From: Paramecium sonneborni
Taxonomy: Eukaryota > Ciliophora > Oligohymenophorea > Peniculida > Parameciidae
DNA length: 64,000 bases
NCBI GenBank assembly: GCA_905182985.1
Contig: CAJJDN010000058.1
Span: forward strand, 156,039 to 220,038
Direction of reading: 5' to 3'
Within the stretch, counting starts at the first letter, position 1. Each line of letters starts with the position of its first letter. This document shows, one piece after another, positions 12,055 to 23,900 of the stretch. Under the pieces are notes generated by a model that ran no database searches, was not told where the DNA came from, and saw only the letters and a list, made by a program, of their open reading frames with translations. The translations under genes and the position numbers were made by a program.

Positions 12055-12162
12055 TAAATCAATAATTAAAATTTTTAATGAATTACATTTTTATATTGAA
12101 TTATAATATTGATATCTATAAAATAATAATGTAAATATATGCATTTAATATATGATTTTATC

Positions 12163-12668
12163 TCATCTTAATCTAAAGAATTTCCAGATAGTCCCTTCTT
12201 CGAATTCTGATGTGAAGTCATATTTGATTAATCTTTATTCTTTTCTTCTCCATTATAATCCATTGTCCACAAATCCCTAAATCATTAATATAAATATACA
12301 GTCAATCTATTATTACTATTCATGCAAGCAAATAGAGCTCCTGCCATCATAAATGAATTCCAAGCAATTGAAAATCCTCTCTATCTCATATACTCAGTAG
12401 TTGTTAATCCTAATGTTGATCTTCTAGCTGCAAAGAAACCTAAGAATGTCACTGTAGCAAATAATCCAAAATCTGCCTTGTTCAAATTCCTTAATACCTT
12501 ATCAATATTAAGATATAAATTTACTTCACCAACTGTAGGTTTACTAATGATTACTGGGTATGGTGGTCTTTCACCAACATTATAGAGTACCTGTAATCTT
12601 CTTATCTTGAATAAGTTCAACCATCCTAAAAAGGAATCGTGTTCAAATGTTCCCCTATATGTTGACAT
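12163..12668 (-). CDS. Small two-helix membrane protein, unknown
   Basis: 160 aa with one 23-nt intron (12277-12299). It starts MSTYRGTFEHDSFLGWLNLF. Two hydrophobic stretches follow, GLFATVTFLGFF and IAWNSFMMAGALFACM, then a basic and aromatic C terminus (TSEFEEGTIWKFFRLR). Size and layout resemble small mitochondrial inner-membrane complex subunits, but no family is recognised and that is only a guess. It lies 21 bp downstream of TRAPPC3 on the same strand. Confidence 0.8.
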
Positions 12669-12689
12669 AAATTAAATTATATATATTAA

Positions 12690-13283
12690 TCATTCATCAT
12701 CTTTGAACTTTTCTCTAATCATTTCCACCTACAATATAGTTTTATCATCATTTTTTAATTGATCTTTCAAAAATCTGCAAGTAGCTATCCAATGAATCTA
12801 AATTTTAATTTTATCATTTTACTGTTGATAGAGCTCCTCTAATTGCTCCAGCAATCATATTTGAATAATTTAGCCCTTATAAATGTTCTGGCAATTCTAC
12901 AAAATCATTCAAAGGATTCTCTGTGAAATGCAAATTAAAAGTGAATATTTTATCAGTCTCTGGTAATACTTCCACTTCTGCTGTTACTCCTAAAAACATT
13001 TACATGGCTCCCTATTTTCATAATCACTAAAAACCTTGCCAATATTTTCTGCAACATCATTCTTGTCTCTACATTACTTTATTTCTGCTTTTGAAAGATA
13101 TTCATCAATTATTCTTTATCCTATATTAAAACCCATCTTTTCCAATTGCTCATTAGCTTCTATAACAGTATCACTATCTTTAATTATCTATGAAACTATG
13201 GCACCATAAGTCAATGTCAATAATTCTGAATTTACTTTCTCAATTCTATTTACTACAACCTTATTTGATTTCTTAATCTGCAT
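12690..13283 (-). CDS. TRAPPC3: TRAPP complex subunit 3 (Bet3)
   Basis: 181 aa after splicing introns 13012-13034 and 12798-12822. Bet3 signatures: SELLTLTYGAIVSQIIKD, LEKMGFNIGQRIIDEYLSK, MQMFLGVTAEVE, FTFNLHFTENPLNDFVELPE, and LNYSNMIAGAIRGAL with the cleft that binds acyl chains in homologues. TRAPP tethers ER- and Golgi-derived vesicles and activates Ypt1/Rab1. Another TRAPP subunit, TRAPPC8, is encoded 22 kb further along. Confidence 0.95.
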
Positions 13284-13581
13284 AATATTAATCAATATAT
13301 TAAATATTAAAAAGTATATTGTATAATTCTTCACTTTATTTTTTATTAAATCGAATCTAATGAATAAAAATTCTTCTATTTACTTTTATTTATTATTTAA
13401 TTCTTAAACTTTTAAAGAATCATTCTTTAATAATCTTTATTAGGTTATAAAATGATTTATACTATTTTTTTCTTTAGCATCATTTTCTTTGATGATAAAA
13501 TTATAATTGTATAATTTTCAAATATTTAAAAATCTTGGTCCATAAATATCTTTTAAATTCAATGATTTATTATTATTTATA

Positions 13582-14775
13582 ATGAATAATAATAAAAGTA
13601 TTATTTTTGGGAATAAAAGAGCTGAAGCAGTAGCAATCTCATCATAAATTAGATTAAAGAAGACTAATGATAAGGAGCTACTAAGTTAAAATATTGATTC
13701 TTTATAAAAATGAAAATCAATAGTTAATAAACAAAAATATAAATTAATCATGGGTTCATATGATTTATATGAGATCACAGAAACTAACAACTTTAGATGG
13801 ATATGTTCAAAAGAAGAGTCCTTATTCTATAGTTGGATATTTAAAAATATTGCAAATTGTAAGATAGAATATTTTCATATTACCATTCTGAAAATCTTAA
13901 AGCACTTGAAGGTTATTTAGACTTTGATTTATAAGATTATGAGTTTAAAGAAGTTTAAAATAATAGAAATTAAACAATAGAATTTGTGTATATATATAAA
14001 AATAATTAAGTTTAATTCCAAAAGGAACTAAAAAAGAATTCATATTTAAAGGTGAAAAACCAGAGATAACACATATATGGGCATAAAAATAAAAAAATAA
14101 ATGAATAACTCATTTGGAAATACATAATAATTACGATTTTTAAAAGAAATACCTAAATTTTGGAAAAACTGTTAGATTACAAATGTTAAGAATATTCAGA
14201 TGGTGACATAGTATTATTTAAATCAAAAAACAATTTAACAAAGGTAGCAAGAGCAATTTTGATGTGTGATTATGATCATGTATCTTTGTTATATAGAGAT
14301 GAAGGATTATTATATTGTTTTGAAGCTGTTTAAAGTGGAGTGGGTACATTTCCATGGAGTAAAATATATAATAAATATAAAAAGCATACATGATTGAATA
14401 ATGTTGGGTTAATGATTATGAAAAGATTAGTATAAGAAAATTGAATTATCATAAAAAGTAAAATCCAGAAGTGTAAGATAGATTAAAATAGTTTATAACA
14501 AATAATTTTGGAAATAAATATAGCATTTGACCCAACAAAATTTTTTAAGACTGTTTCATAAATTAAATCCTGTAAAGATTTAAGAGATAGAAGAGAAAAA
14601 AAGAACATTTTTTTGTTCTGAACTTGTTGCTAAGGCATATAAAGAAATGGGATTGCTTGATCCAGTAAAATCATGCACATAATATTATCCAAAAGATTTT
14701 ACATCTGAAAAGAAATTATAATTATTAGATGGAGCTACATTAGATGCTGAGTTATTAGTTACATTTGAACTTTGA
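13582..14775 (+). pseudogene. Disrupted PH-domain / permuted papain-fold (YiiX-like) gene
   Basis: The first half resembles a PH domain: LDGYVQKKSPYSIVGY, then DRIFSYYHSENLKALEGY and SLIPKGTKKEFIFKGEKPE. The second half is a circularly permuted NlpC/P60-papain fold: DGDIVLFKSKNNLTKVARA, the catalytic-type His in CDYDHVSLLYRD, and Cys in FFCSELVAKAYKEMGLLDP. Such proteins are found as lipid- or peptide-bond hydrolases. The pieces lie in different frames with TGA between them, including just after KKHT and KYSI. Only some breaks coincide with possible introns. I call it a broken gene, or one needing resequencing. The stop is at 14773-14775. Confidence 0.6.
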
Positions 14776-14886
14776 TTATTTAACTTTTTTGTTGTTAATA
14801 TGCAAAATTAATATACATAAAACAAATATTTCAAATAAAAAAAATAGGAAATAAATAATTGAATATTGTAAATACATAGAATTGAA

Positions 14887-16012
14887 TCACCAATCATCTT
14901 CGTCATCTTTTTCATCAATCTTTTATTAAATTTACTATTATTATTAAATTTATTGTTTCTATTTATTTGATTTATTTGAATCTTATTTTATTGTGACTAA
15001 TTTTGTATCTGGATCTACCTTTAAGTTTGGACTAATAAATTCTTATTCATCTGAATGAGCATAGACAGTTTCTTCTATTAAAATTTAACCTCCAACAGCA
15101 CAACTTTAAGGACAACTGTAAATATACAATGCTCCCCATTCTAAATTATACAATTCTGGAAAATATGTAAGAATAGAATTATTGATTTGAAATTCAAAAA
15201 TCTTATTTTTTTTGCAATATGGACATTTCGATTCTACTTATGGTTATTTTTTGTCACTAAACCAGAGTGGCTTACTTAAAGAATCAAAACAATATCTCAC
15301 AACATGATTTTGATATTAGGTCAAAAAACTAATTATTTTATTATTCATACTGTTAATAAATGAGAAAACAACCATCAATATTATTTTATTAATCTTTTTC
15401 TAATCCATCTAATTCTTCTATATCTTCTTTTTCCTCAGTGTTTTTTAAATAATTTTCATAAATTTTATTCTCATTATCAAATTTTACATTCTTCAAATCA
15501 ACATCTTTATCTTCATCTTCTAAATTAGTTGGTAATAATTCTTCTGCTACCTAAAATTCATTATTATTTTCTTTTGCACTTATTATTTCTGTATCTATTA
15601 TAAATTATTTGCTTTGTGGTGAAATTATATAATCTTTATTTTTTGATTAAAAAAGTTAAGGTTTTTAAGAAGATTACATTCTAAAAACTCTAATACTACA
15701 ATTATGTTTAGAACATTATTCATTAAGACATAGAAAAACATAAATTTCTCGAAAAGAGGCATGCTTATTATTTAATGGCGCATAAATCTAAATATTTTAT
15801 TAAAATATACTTAAAGTAACATCTTCATTGGATTACCACATTAAGAACATTTTATTGATTCAAATTTATCTTCACATTCCAAAAATTACTAAAATTTAAT
15901 AAATTTTATCTACAGGCAATCCATTTGCATAGGAAGGTAATTCATCCTCTGTATTTTAAATATTTTCAGACGGTTCTAGATATCCAAGAACAATCTCCTC
16001 CTTATTATTCAT
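14887..16012 (-). CDS. PDCD2: Programmed cell death protein 2 (PDCD2/TSR4 type)
   Basis: 351 aa after three introns (25, 23 and 22 nt). The N-terminal domain has EIVLGYLEPSEN, a zinc-binding pair in KCSQCGNPMKMLLQIYAPLN and further Cys in VFLCLNEQCSKHNCSIRVFR. An acidic linker follows. The C-terminal PDCD2 domain has CPYCKKNKIFEFQIN and LEWGALYIYSCPQSC. The protein ends in Gln-rich and acidic residues (DEKDDEDDW). Family members chaperone ribosomal protein uS5 (RPS2) into pre-40S particles. Confidence 0.93.
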
Positions 16013-16186
16013 TAATTAAAGAATTAATTTAATGTAATTAGAATTGTTTTGAGTCAGAAATAATTGAATTAAATATATTCTTATACTTTTTTAGAATAAA
16101 TAAAATAGAGTGGTTATAACTTATATTATCAGGTTTTAAAATTTAAACTTTTGCCTGTATTTAAATAAGAAATTAATATCTAACAA

Positions 16187-16687
16187 TTATGTTAAATTAT
16201 TGACACAATTTTGCTAATTGTAATTGTTAAAATTCATTTCTCCTTTAATATCTTATTCATTTTAACTTGAATCTTACTTCTATATAATGTCCAGGTAGTT
16301 TTTAAAGTCCATTTGTTTTAAAAGTATCATAAATTATTAAACTTTTCTTAAATCATCAAATCCATCCTATATTATATCTTCATCCATAAAAAATAAGGCA
16401 AATTTAATTAGCTTATGCATAACTAAAATTTCCTTTATGATTCTTACACTTCCCCCATTATATTCGTCAACTTTATATTTTTAAGAATTTTGACTGCTTA
16501 TGGTTTCTATCAAACGCAAATTTTGCTCCTTACATAGTTTCCACAAGTCTATTATAAAATGATTAATCTTTCAACAATTTTCCTCTTTTATTTTCATCAA
16601 AATCTTACCTTATTAACCACTAACGCTCTCATCAAATTTTACTATTTCTTTCATTTTTTTTCTTTTTTTCATACTTAATTTATTCAT
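16187..16687 (-). CDS. Hypothetical protein (3' end unresolved)
   Basis: Start ATG at 16687 (MNKLSMKKRKKMKEIVKF). Introns of 24 and 27 nt give a continuous frame through LWKLCKEQNLRLIETISSQ, GGSVRIIKEILVMHKLIKFA and DEDIIQDGFDDLRKVQQF. The C-terminal boundary is approximate: no TGA appears in this frame before the PDCD2 start. No domain is recognised. The same gene is present again, cut short, in the duplicated segment at 17301-17830. Confidence 0.45.
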
Positions 16688-16824
16688 TAAATCTCTATAT
16701 TCTATTCCTTATTTCTTTCTTTTGTTTCCTTTTATTCTTTTATATATATTTCTTTTATATTAATATTACTTTTTGCTATTCCATTCAATTATTATATTAA
16801 TATTTTATTAGATTACCTTATTAA

Positions 16825-17299
16825 ATGAAATAATTAGAACAATTTGCTGACTCTTTTTATGACAACCTTCAAGCTTAACCTTAAAAACTCAATAATTTTA
16901 GGGTTAAACTTAAATTTTTATTATCATAACTAAAATACTAATATTCTGATCTTTTAGAAGAACAACAAAAGCTAATTAAAAAAGGCTCTAATGATTCTAA
17001 TGTTATTTAAAACATAATTTAAAACTTCCATTTAAACGATAAACAAACTTAATAGATTGATTTAAATGAACTTATATTTTGTAATAAGCTCAAGGAAATA
17101 TTAAAAAAATTGAAAAGATAACATATTGAAAATTTAAAAGATTAAGCTTAAGCAACATTAATATATGAGCTTAAAGAGCTTCAATCAATTTCAAAATTTG
17201 TTCATTCTATATCTCCACTACATGAAGTATTATAACAATTAATAAATTATATTGAAAAAGAAAATACATATTATGAAGATTAGGCACTTTTAAAATGTC
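16825..17299 (+). other. Truncated duplicate of the LRR-patatin gene start
   Basis: The same sequence as 17968-18442. It runs into the N at 17300 and is an artefact of the duplicated segment rather than a second gene. Confidence 0.85.
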
Positions 17300-17300
17300 N

Positions 17301-17830
17301 TATTTAAATAAGAAATTAATATCTAACAATTATGTTAAATTATTGACACAATTTTGCTAATTGTAATTGTTAAAATTCATTTCTCCTTTAATATCTTATT
17401 CATTTTAACTTGAATCTTACTTCTATATAATGTCCAGGTAGTTTTTAAAGTCCATTTGTTTTAAAAGTATCATAAATTATTAAACTTTTCTTAAATCATC
17501 AAATCCATCCTATATTATATCTTCATCCATAAAAAATAAGGCAAATTTAATTAGCTTATGCATAACTAAAATTTCCTTTATGATTCTTACACTTCCCCCA
17601 TTATATTCGTCAACTTTATATTTTTAAGAATTTTGACTGCTTATGGTTTCTATCAAACGCAAATTTTGCTCCTTACATAGTTTCCACAAGTCTATTATAA
17701 AATGATTAATCTTTCAACAATTTTCCTCTTTTATTTTCATCAAAATCTTACCTTATTAACCACTAACGCTCTCATCAAATTTTACTATTTCTTTCATTTT
17801 TTTTCTTTTTTTCATACTTAATTTATTCAT
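17301..17830 (-). other. Duplicate of the hypothetical gene at 16187-16687
   Basis: The second copy of the minus-strand gene inside the duplicated assembly segment, start at 17830. It is cut at its 3' side by the N. It should be merged with the left copy. Confidence 0.8.
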
Positions 17831-17967
17831 TAAATCTCTATATTCTATTCCTTATTTCTTTCTTTTGTTTCCTTTTATTCTTTTATATATATTTCTTTTA
17901 TATTAATATTACTTTTTGCTATTCCATTCAATTATTATATTAATATTTTATTAGATTACCTTATTAA

Positions 17968-20900
17968 ATGAAATAATTAGAACAATTTGCTGACTCTTTT
18001 TATGACAACCTTCAAGCTTAACCTTAAAAACTCAATAATTTTAGGGTTAAACTTAAATTTTTATTATCATAACTAAAATACTAATATTCTGATCTTTTAG
18101 AAGAACAACAAAAGCTAATTAAAAAAGGCTCTAATGATTCTAATGTTATTTAAAACATAATTTAAAACTTCCATTTAAACGATAAACAAACTTAATAGAT
18201 TGATTTAAATGAACTTATATTTTGTAATAAGCTCAAGGAAATATTAAAAAAATTGAAAAGATAACATATTGAAAATTTAAAAGATTAAGCTTAAGCAACA
18301 TTAATATATGAGCTTAAAGAGCTTCAATCAATTTCAAAATTTGTTCATTCTATATCTCCACTACATGAAGTATTATAACAATTAATAAATTATATTGAAA
18401 AAGAAAATACATATTATGAAGATTAGGCACTTTTAAAATGTCCTTTGTAAACTATTCATACAATAAGTAAAGAAATAGCTACTTAATTGAATAAAGGAGA
18501 TCCAAGTTTAATATAAAAATTAGATAATTCTGGATTCTTAGTCAAAAGACTAAAAAACAATGAAGAAATCTTTTATTATTAAAGATATCTAGTTTCATTT
18601 GTACTTAGATCGATGATATTTTAATTATCCTTTACTCCTGGATTTGTAATAAGAATTACTACTTATGAATAAAAAAATAGAGAAATTAAAAAATAATACT
18701 CTTATTTTTTTATCACTTCTAAAATTGCCTAATCAGATTTAGTTATTAATAAAATTGACTTTGCTAAACATTATTTGTCTTTATAATGTACTGATCATTT
18801 AGATCATCTAATACCCATTTACTTTGGAAATTTATAAGCAAAATATTGCCACGATATACCATAATAATTAACTATGTATGAATAATTTAGAAATCCACTA
18901 TTGTATTATAAACAATATATATTTGATACAACTTATAGTCCTTAAGAATTTGAAGAATTTAAACCTTAAAACATTTTTCAAGAGTTTTTGAGATTCCTTT
19001 AATTTTTATCTGATACGCAATTAAATGATTTCCATTATAAATAAGAAGAAAAGAATGAAATTGTTAGATATAAATCTCTTTAGATAACTTATGAAATGCT
19101 TTCATTGACTTATTAAAGAATTAAAAAATTAGAAGATACTCTGATTACTGTTTAAGAAGTAATCTTTCCTTAATAATTATGTGTTAGATTGATTTAAATA
19201 ACAGAAAAATTGAATTAAGTATTTTTCTAGTTTTAAAGGTTAGATACAAGTAAATTTTAAACATTAAATGAATATAAAGAATTTTTGAGTAATATAAACC
19301 TTGAGGAATTAATTCATAAAATAATTGATCCTAAAATTATTACCAAATATAATAATTAAATAAGATAAATTAAATAAGACCTTAATTAGCAGGAATAATC
19401 AAATGAGAAATAAAAAGGGAAATTGAATTAGAATCCAAATTTAATATCCTAATAATATATGTAGGGACCTAAATATATAATAATAAGTTGTTTTTAAAAA
19501 TTAGATATTTAATATGAAATAAGTCTAACCAATAGAATTAAACTCTTAGATTTTTTGGCAAATCTGAAATTTTATTTAGATACTTAATTTGTCAGTCAAA
19601 AAGAAAATATCTATTAATCAATAATTAATGGATTTAATGATTCTTGGTTTGATCTAGATTTATGGAAATAGGCTTTTTAAGCAAATTATTCCATTTAATC
19701 TTCATCATAATTTAATAATACTTTGTTTGTTGAATTATTGGCAATTTTATTTTTCAAAGATAATTATTTAAAACTAAATTTAAATATATTTGAATCGATA
19801 GAGTAAGTTGAGGAAAATGAACAAAATTCACATATTATAATATCATATCTAATGAATAAATCTTTTAAGGAGGATTTAGGATTTGAAAAACATATTACTT
19901 TAGTGGAAAGTGCATTAAAACACAAAAAATTTTATTTATTATTAAAATTATTAGAAAATCGTTAAGGTTAAAAAATTAGATTTGAATATTTTAATTATTT
20001 GTTGGATGAAACTTAAAGTATTTTTTCATAATCTGTTTATTTTTCTAATTTATCAGAAAATGAAATTCAACATCATTGTAGAATTTTTGATTAAATAGCA
20101 AAAATTCATCCTTAATTTGAAGGAAGATTAAGATGGGATCATTTTTGGAATTAGACAGTTAAAAATATTGGAGATTATACATTTAAAATTTTAGGTCATG
20201 GATTTTGGAGTTTAAAAGAAGAATAATATTAATAAATTTTTGTAAATAAACAATTAGCTAACAAAAAAGAAGAAATTCCTGGTTATTTAGAATTGAGTTT
20301 AAATTCATAAATTAACAAGAATAATAATAAAAATTATTCAGTTTTAAATGTAAATGATCCTTTTATAAATTAATTATTATTTATTCAACCAAATTTTCCA
20401 TTATAAAAATTTATGGCCTCCTTATTATATAGATTATTACAATTAGATTAATTTAGTTCAAGAGTTGAATTAATACAAAATGAATAATAAATATATTCGG
20501 TCTATTAATTAATAAATCAAAATAATAACTTTAATTAAAGAACTAAAATAACAATAACTCAATTTTTGTAAAATAATGAATATAATGAATAAAGATTGAA
20601 AAATTAGATTGGTTAATATAACTTAGCTAATAAAATAATTTTGAGTATTTTATTATTATCTACAAATACATCTCCTGATGAAGAATTATTAGTACCATGT
20701 GGAAATTATTTTTCACCTGTTACTACAAATTTTTATTTAAATCCTTAATATGATAATTTGATAAATTCCCATGGATTTGAAAGAGATGGTGAGAATGTAA
20801 AACTTTCTTGTTATAATATATATTTCTTAATGTAGTTTATGAGAGAAAAGATTGATAATCAACATTTATAAAATTTTTAAAATATTACTTTAACTATTTA

Positions 20901-23900
20901 ACAATGGTTGAAACAATTAAGTTAAATTGAAGCAACTGCATCATAATCAGAAGGATTGTTATTATTACCATTATATAAAGAAAATATGATAGAATTAGTA
21001 AGGAGAGCAACTATAATTTAAAATTGCATTACAAAGCCAAATCTTCATATATCATATTTAGATTTATTAAAATTAATTGATAAAAATTTGGGAGAATTTT
21101 ATTAAATATTAATAGAAAATCAGACTCTTAATTTAATTAATAAATTTATAGAATTACCAAAATTTTCAACAAACTCTGATAGTTTAATATTATCAGATTT
21201 TATTACTTTTAGGGAAAGTTTTGCTTATATGAAATACCCATCTGGATTTAATTTGAAAAATATGATTGGTCCTTATAAAGGATTAAAAATGTTTCTCAAG
21301 TATTCTAGATTATTGTCAATAACTAATTTGCAGAATTTCTAAAAAAAACTATCTGTTGTCAAAAAATAATAACATTTCTAAATGTTAATGAAAAGTTTTG
21401 AATGGAGATATTTTAAAGAAAATGAAATTCAAATGGCTTTTTAATTATTATCTGATTACTCAAAAGATTTTAATTAACCTTTTGAATTAGTTAACTTTAA
21501 AGATTTATAATCAAAATAATTTCCTTAACTTTTTAAATCTTTGCAGTTAATAAGAATAAAAATTTTAAATTTATCTTATGTTGATGCTGTTAATGATAAT
21601 TTTATTTTTGATATAGCTGAACATTGTACTGAACTACATGTTTTAAATTTGAGTGGATGTTAAAATGTGCATTATATAGGATAGATTTCAAATATCTTGA
21701 ATATTGGAAATTAAAAATAATTACAATTTTAAAGATTAAAAACATTAATTGCTTAAAAATTACCAAATGTTAAATCAATTGAGATTAGTGGTTAATTTTT
21801 TCAAAATTTAAATATTAATTATTGTAAAAGTCTTTAAACAGTTTATACAAATAAAATAAAATTAACAAGAGTATAAGCTAAAGGCTGTGTTGCATTATAA
21901 TAAGAGATAATTCAACTTTGGATACTTTAAGGTGTTAAGATTTTATTTGATGAACATACATCTTAAGGTTCTTTGAAAGGATTTGTTTAACCGTCACTTA
22001 TTATAGATATAGATAAGGAATTTAATTATGATAAAATTTATTTGGAAATAATATTTTAATTACTGAGCGATTTGTACGATAAAATATTACATTAAGATTT
22101 ATATATAAAATCTCCTTTCTCTTAGTTTTTTATAAAAAATGGAATTATTAGTGATGATTTTGAATTTTAATTTAGAGGATTTCTTTAAAATAAATTTGAT
22201 GAATAGAATAAAAAAAAGATCTTGTAATGTTTATTTATATGTTTATTTTAGAATGAATAAATAAAATAACTTGATATAAAATCTATGTTAAAGAATAGAG
22301 GATAAGAAAGAATAAAAATGTTAGATTAATTTTTAAGTGATTTTAATTCTACGATTCATTTAATAAATGAAGAATAAGATTTAAAAATTAAGTAAATTGC
22401 TTAATAATTCTTTTTGAATATAGAATCTTTAACAATTCCATGTTCAAAAGAAGATATAATAGAAAAAATAGCATAATTAATTAGATAAATTTAATATTAT
22501 AGAACAACATTAAATATAAGTTTTACTAATTTAAAAGTGATAGGAAATTAGATAATTGGTAAATTTTTTGAAAAGATTTAAAGAAATGATAAGCCAATAC
22601 ATATTTAATAGATTGATTTTTCTGGAAATAGTTTGGAGAGAGAAAATTTAAAGAATATATTTTAGGTAAATAATATAATTTAAGTTAATATCTAATAATT
22701 AATATTAAGAAATGCAGGAATTGATGATAAAATTCTTTTAGACATAGCCGAACATTTTTGGGTATGTGAGAATTTAAAATTAATAGATTTAAGTTAAAAT
22801 TAATTGACAAAGAAGAGTTTAAATAAATTATTTGATGATGGGAAAAAATTAGCAAAGATTCCTTTAAATAATATTAATTTGAGTGGAAATAAGATAGGAG
22901 ATGCAAATTTTAATGTTCTGGCAGAAATAGAAGAAAAACAATGGTAGTGTAAAGAATAAAATATGTTATATTTAAAGAGTTTAATATTAAAGAATTGTTT
23001 TTTGGAAGATTAAGATATTTNAGATAATTCAACTTTGGATACTTTAAGGTGTTAAGATTTTATTTGATGAACATACATCTTAAGGTTCTTTGAAAGGATT
23101 TGTTTAACCGTCACTTATTATAGATATAGATAAGGAATTTAATTATGATAAAATTTATTTGGAAATAATATTTTAATTACTGAGCGATTTGTACGATAAA
23201 ATATTACATTAAGATTTATATATAAAATCTCCTTTCTCTTAGTTTTTTATAAAAAATGGAATTATTAGTGATGATTTTGAATTTTAATTTAGAGGATTTC
23301 TTTAAAATAAATTTGATGAATAGAATAAAAAAAAGATCTTGTAATGTTTATTTATATGTTTATTTTAGAATGAATAAATAAAATAACTTGATATAAAATC
23401 TATGTTAAAGAATAGAGGATAAGAAAGAATAAAAATGTTAGATTAATTTTTAAGTGATTTTAATTCTACGATTCATTTAATAAATGAAGAATAAGATTTA
23501 AAAATTAAGTAAATTGCTTAATAATTCTTTTTGAATATAGAATCTTTAACAATTCCATGTTCAAAAGAAGATATAATAGAAAAAATAGCATAATTAATTA
23601 GATAAATTTAATATTATAGAACAACATTAAATATAAGTTTTACTAATTTAAAAGTGATAGGAAATTAGATAATTGGTAAATTTTTTGAAAAGATTTAAAG
23701 AAATGATAAGCCAATACATATTTAATAGATTGATTTTTCTGGAAATAGTTTGGAGAGAGAAAATTTAAAGAATATATTTTAGGTAAATAATATAATTTAA
23801 GTTAATATCTAATAATTAATATTAAGAAATGCAGGAATTGATGATAAAATTCTTTTAGACATAGCCGAACATTTTTGGGTATGTGAGAATTTAAAATTAA

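Larger units (their letters stand above)
16158..18442. repeat. Direct duplication of 1142 bp around a single N (assembly join)
   Basis: Positions 16158-17299 are repeated at 17301-18442, separated by one N at 17300. Spot comparison at both ends and through the body shows no difference. The left copy carries a truncated start of the large LRR-patatin gene and the right copy continues it. This is what an unmerged contig overlap looks like. Confidence 0.93.

Noticed and set aside
12322..12585. Plus-strand ORF opposite the small membrane protein gene
   Set aside because: Antisense shadow; the minus-strand model has a precise intron and an exact multiple-of-three length.
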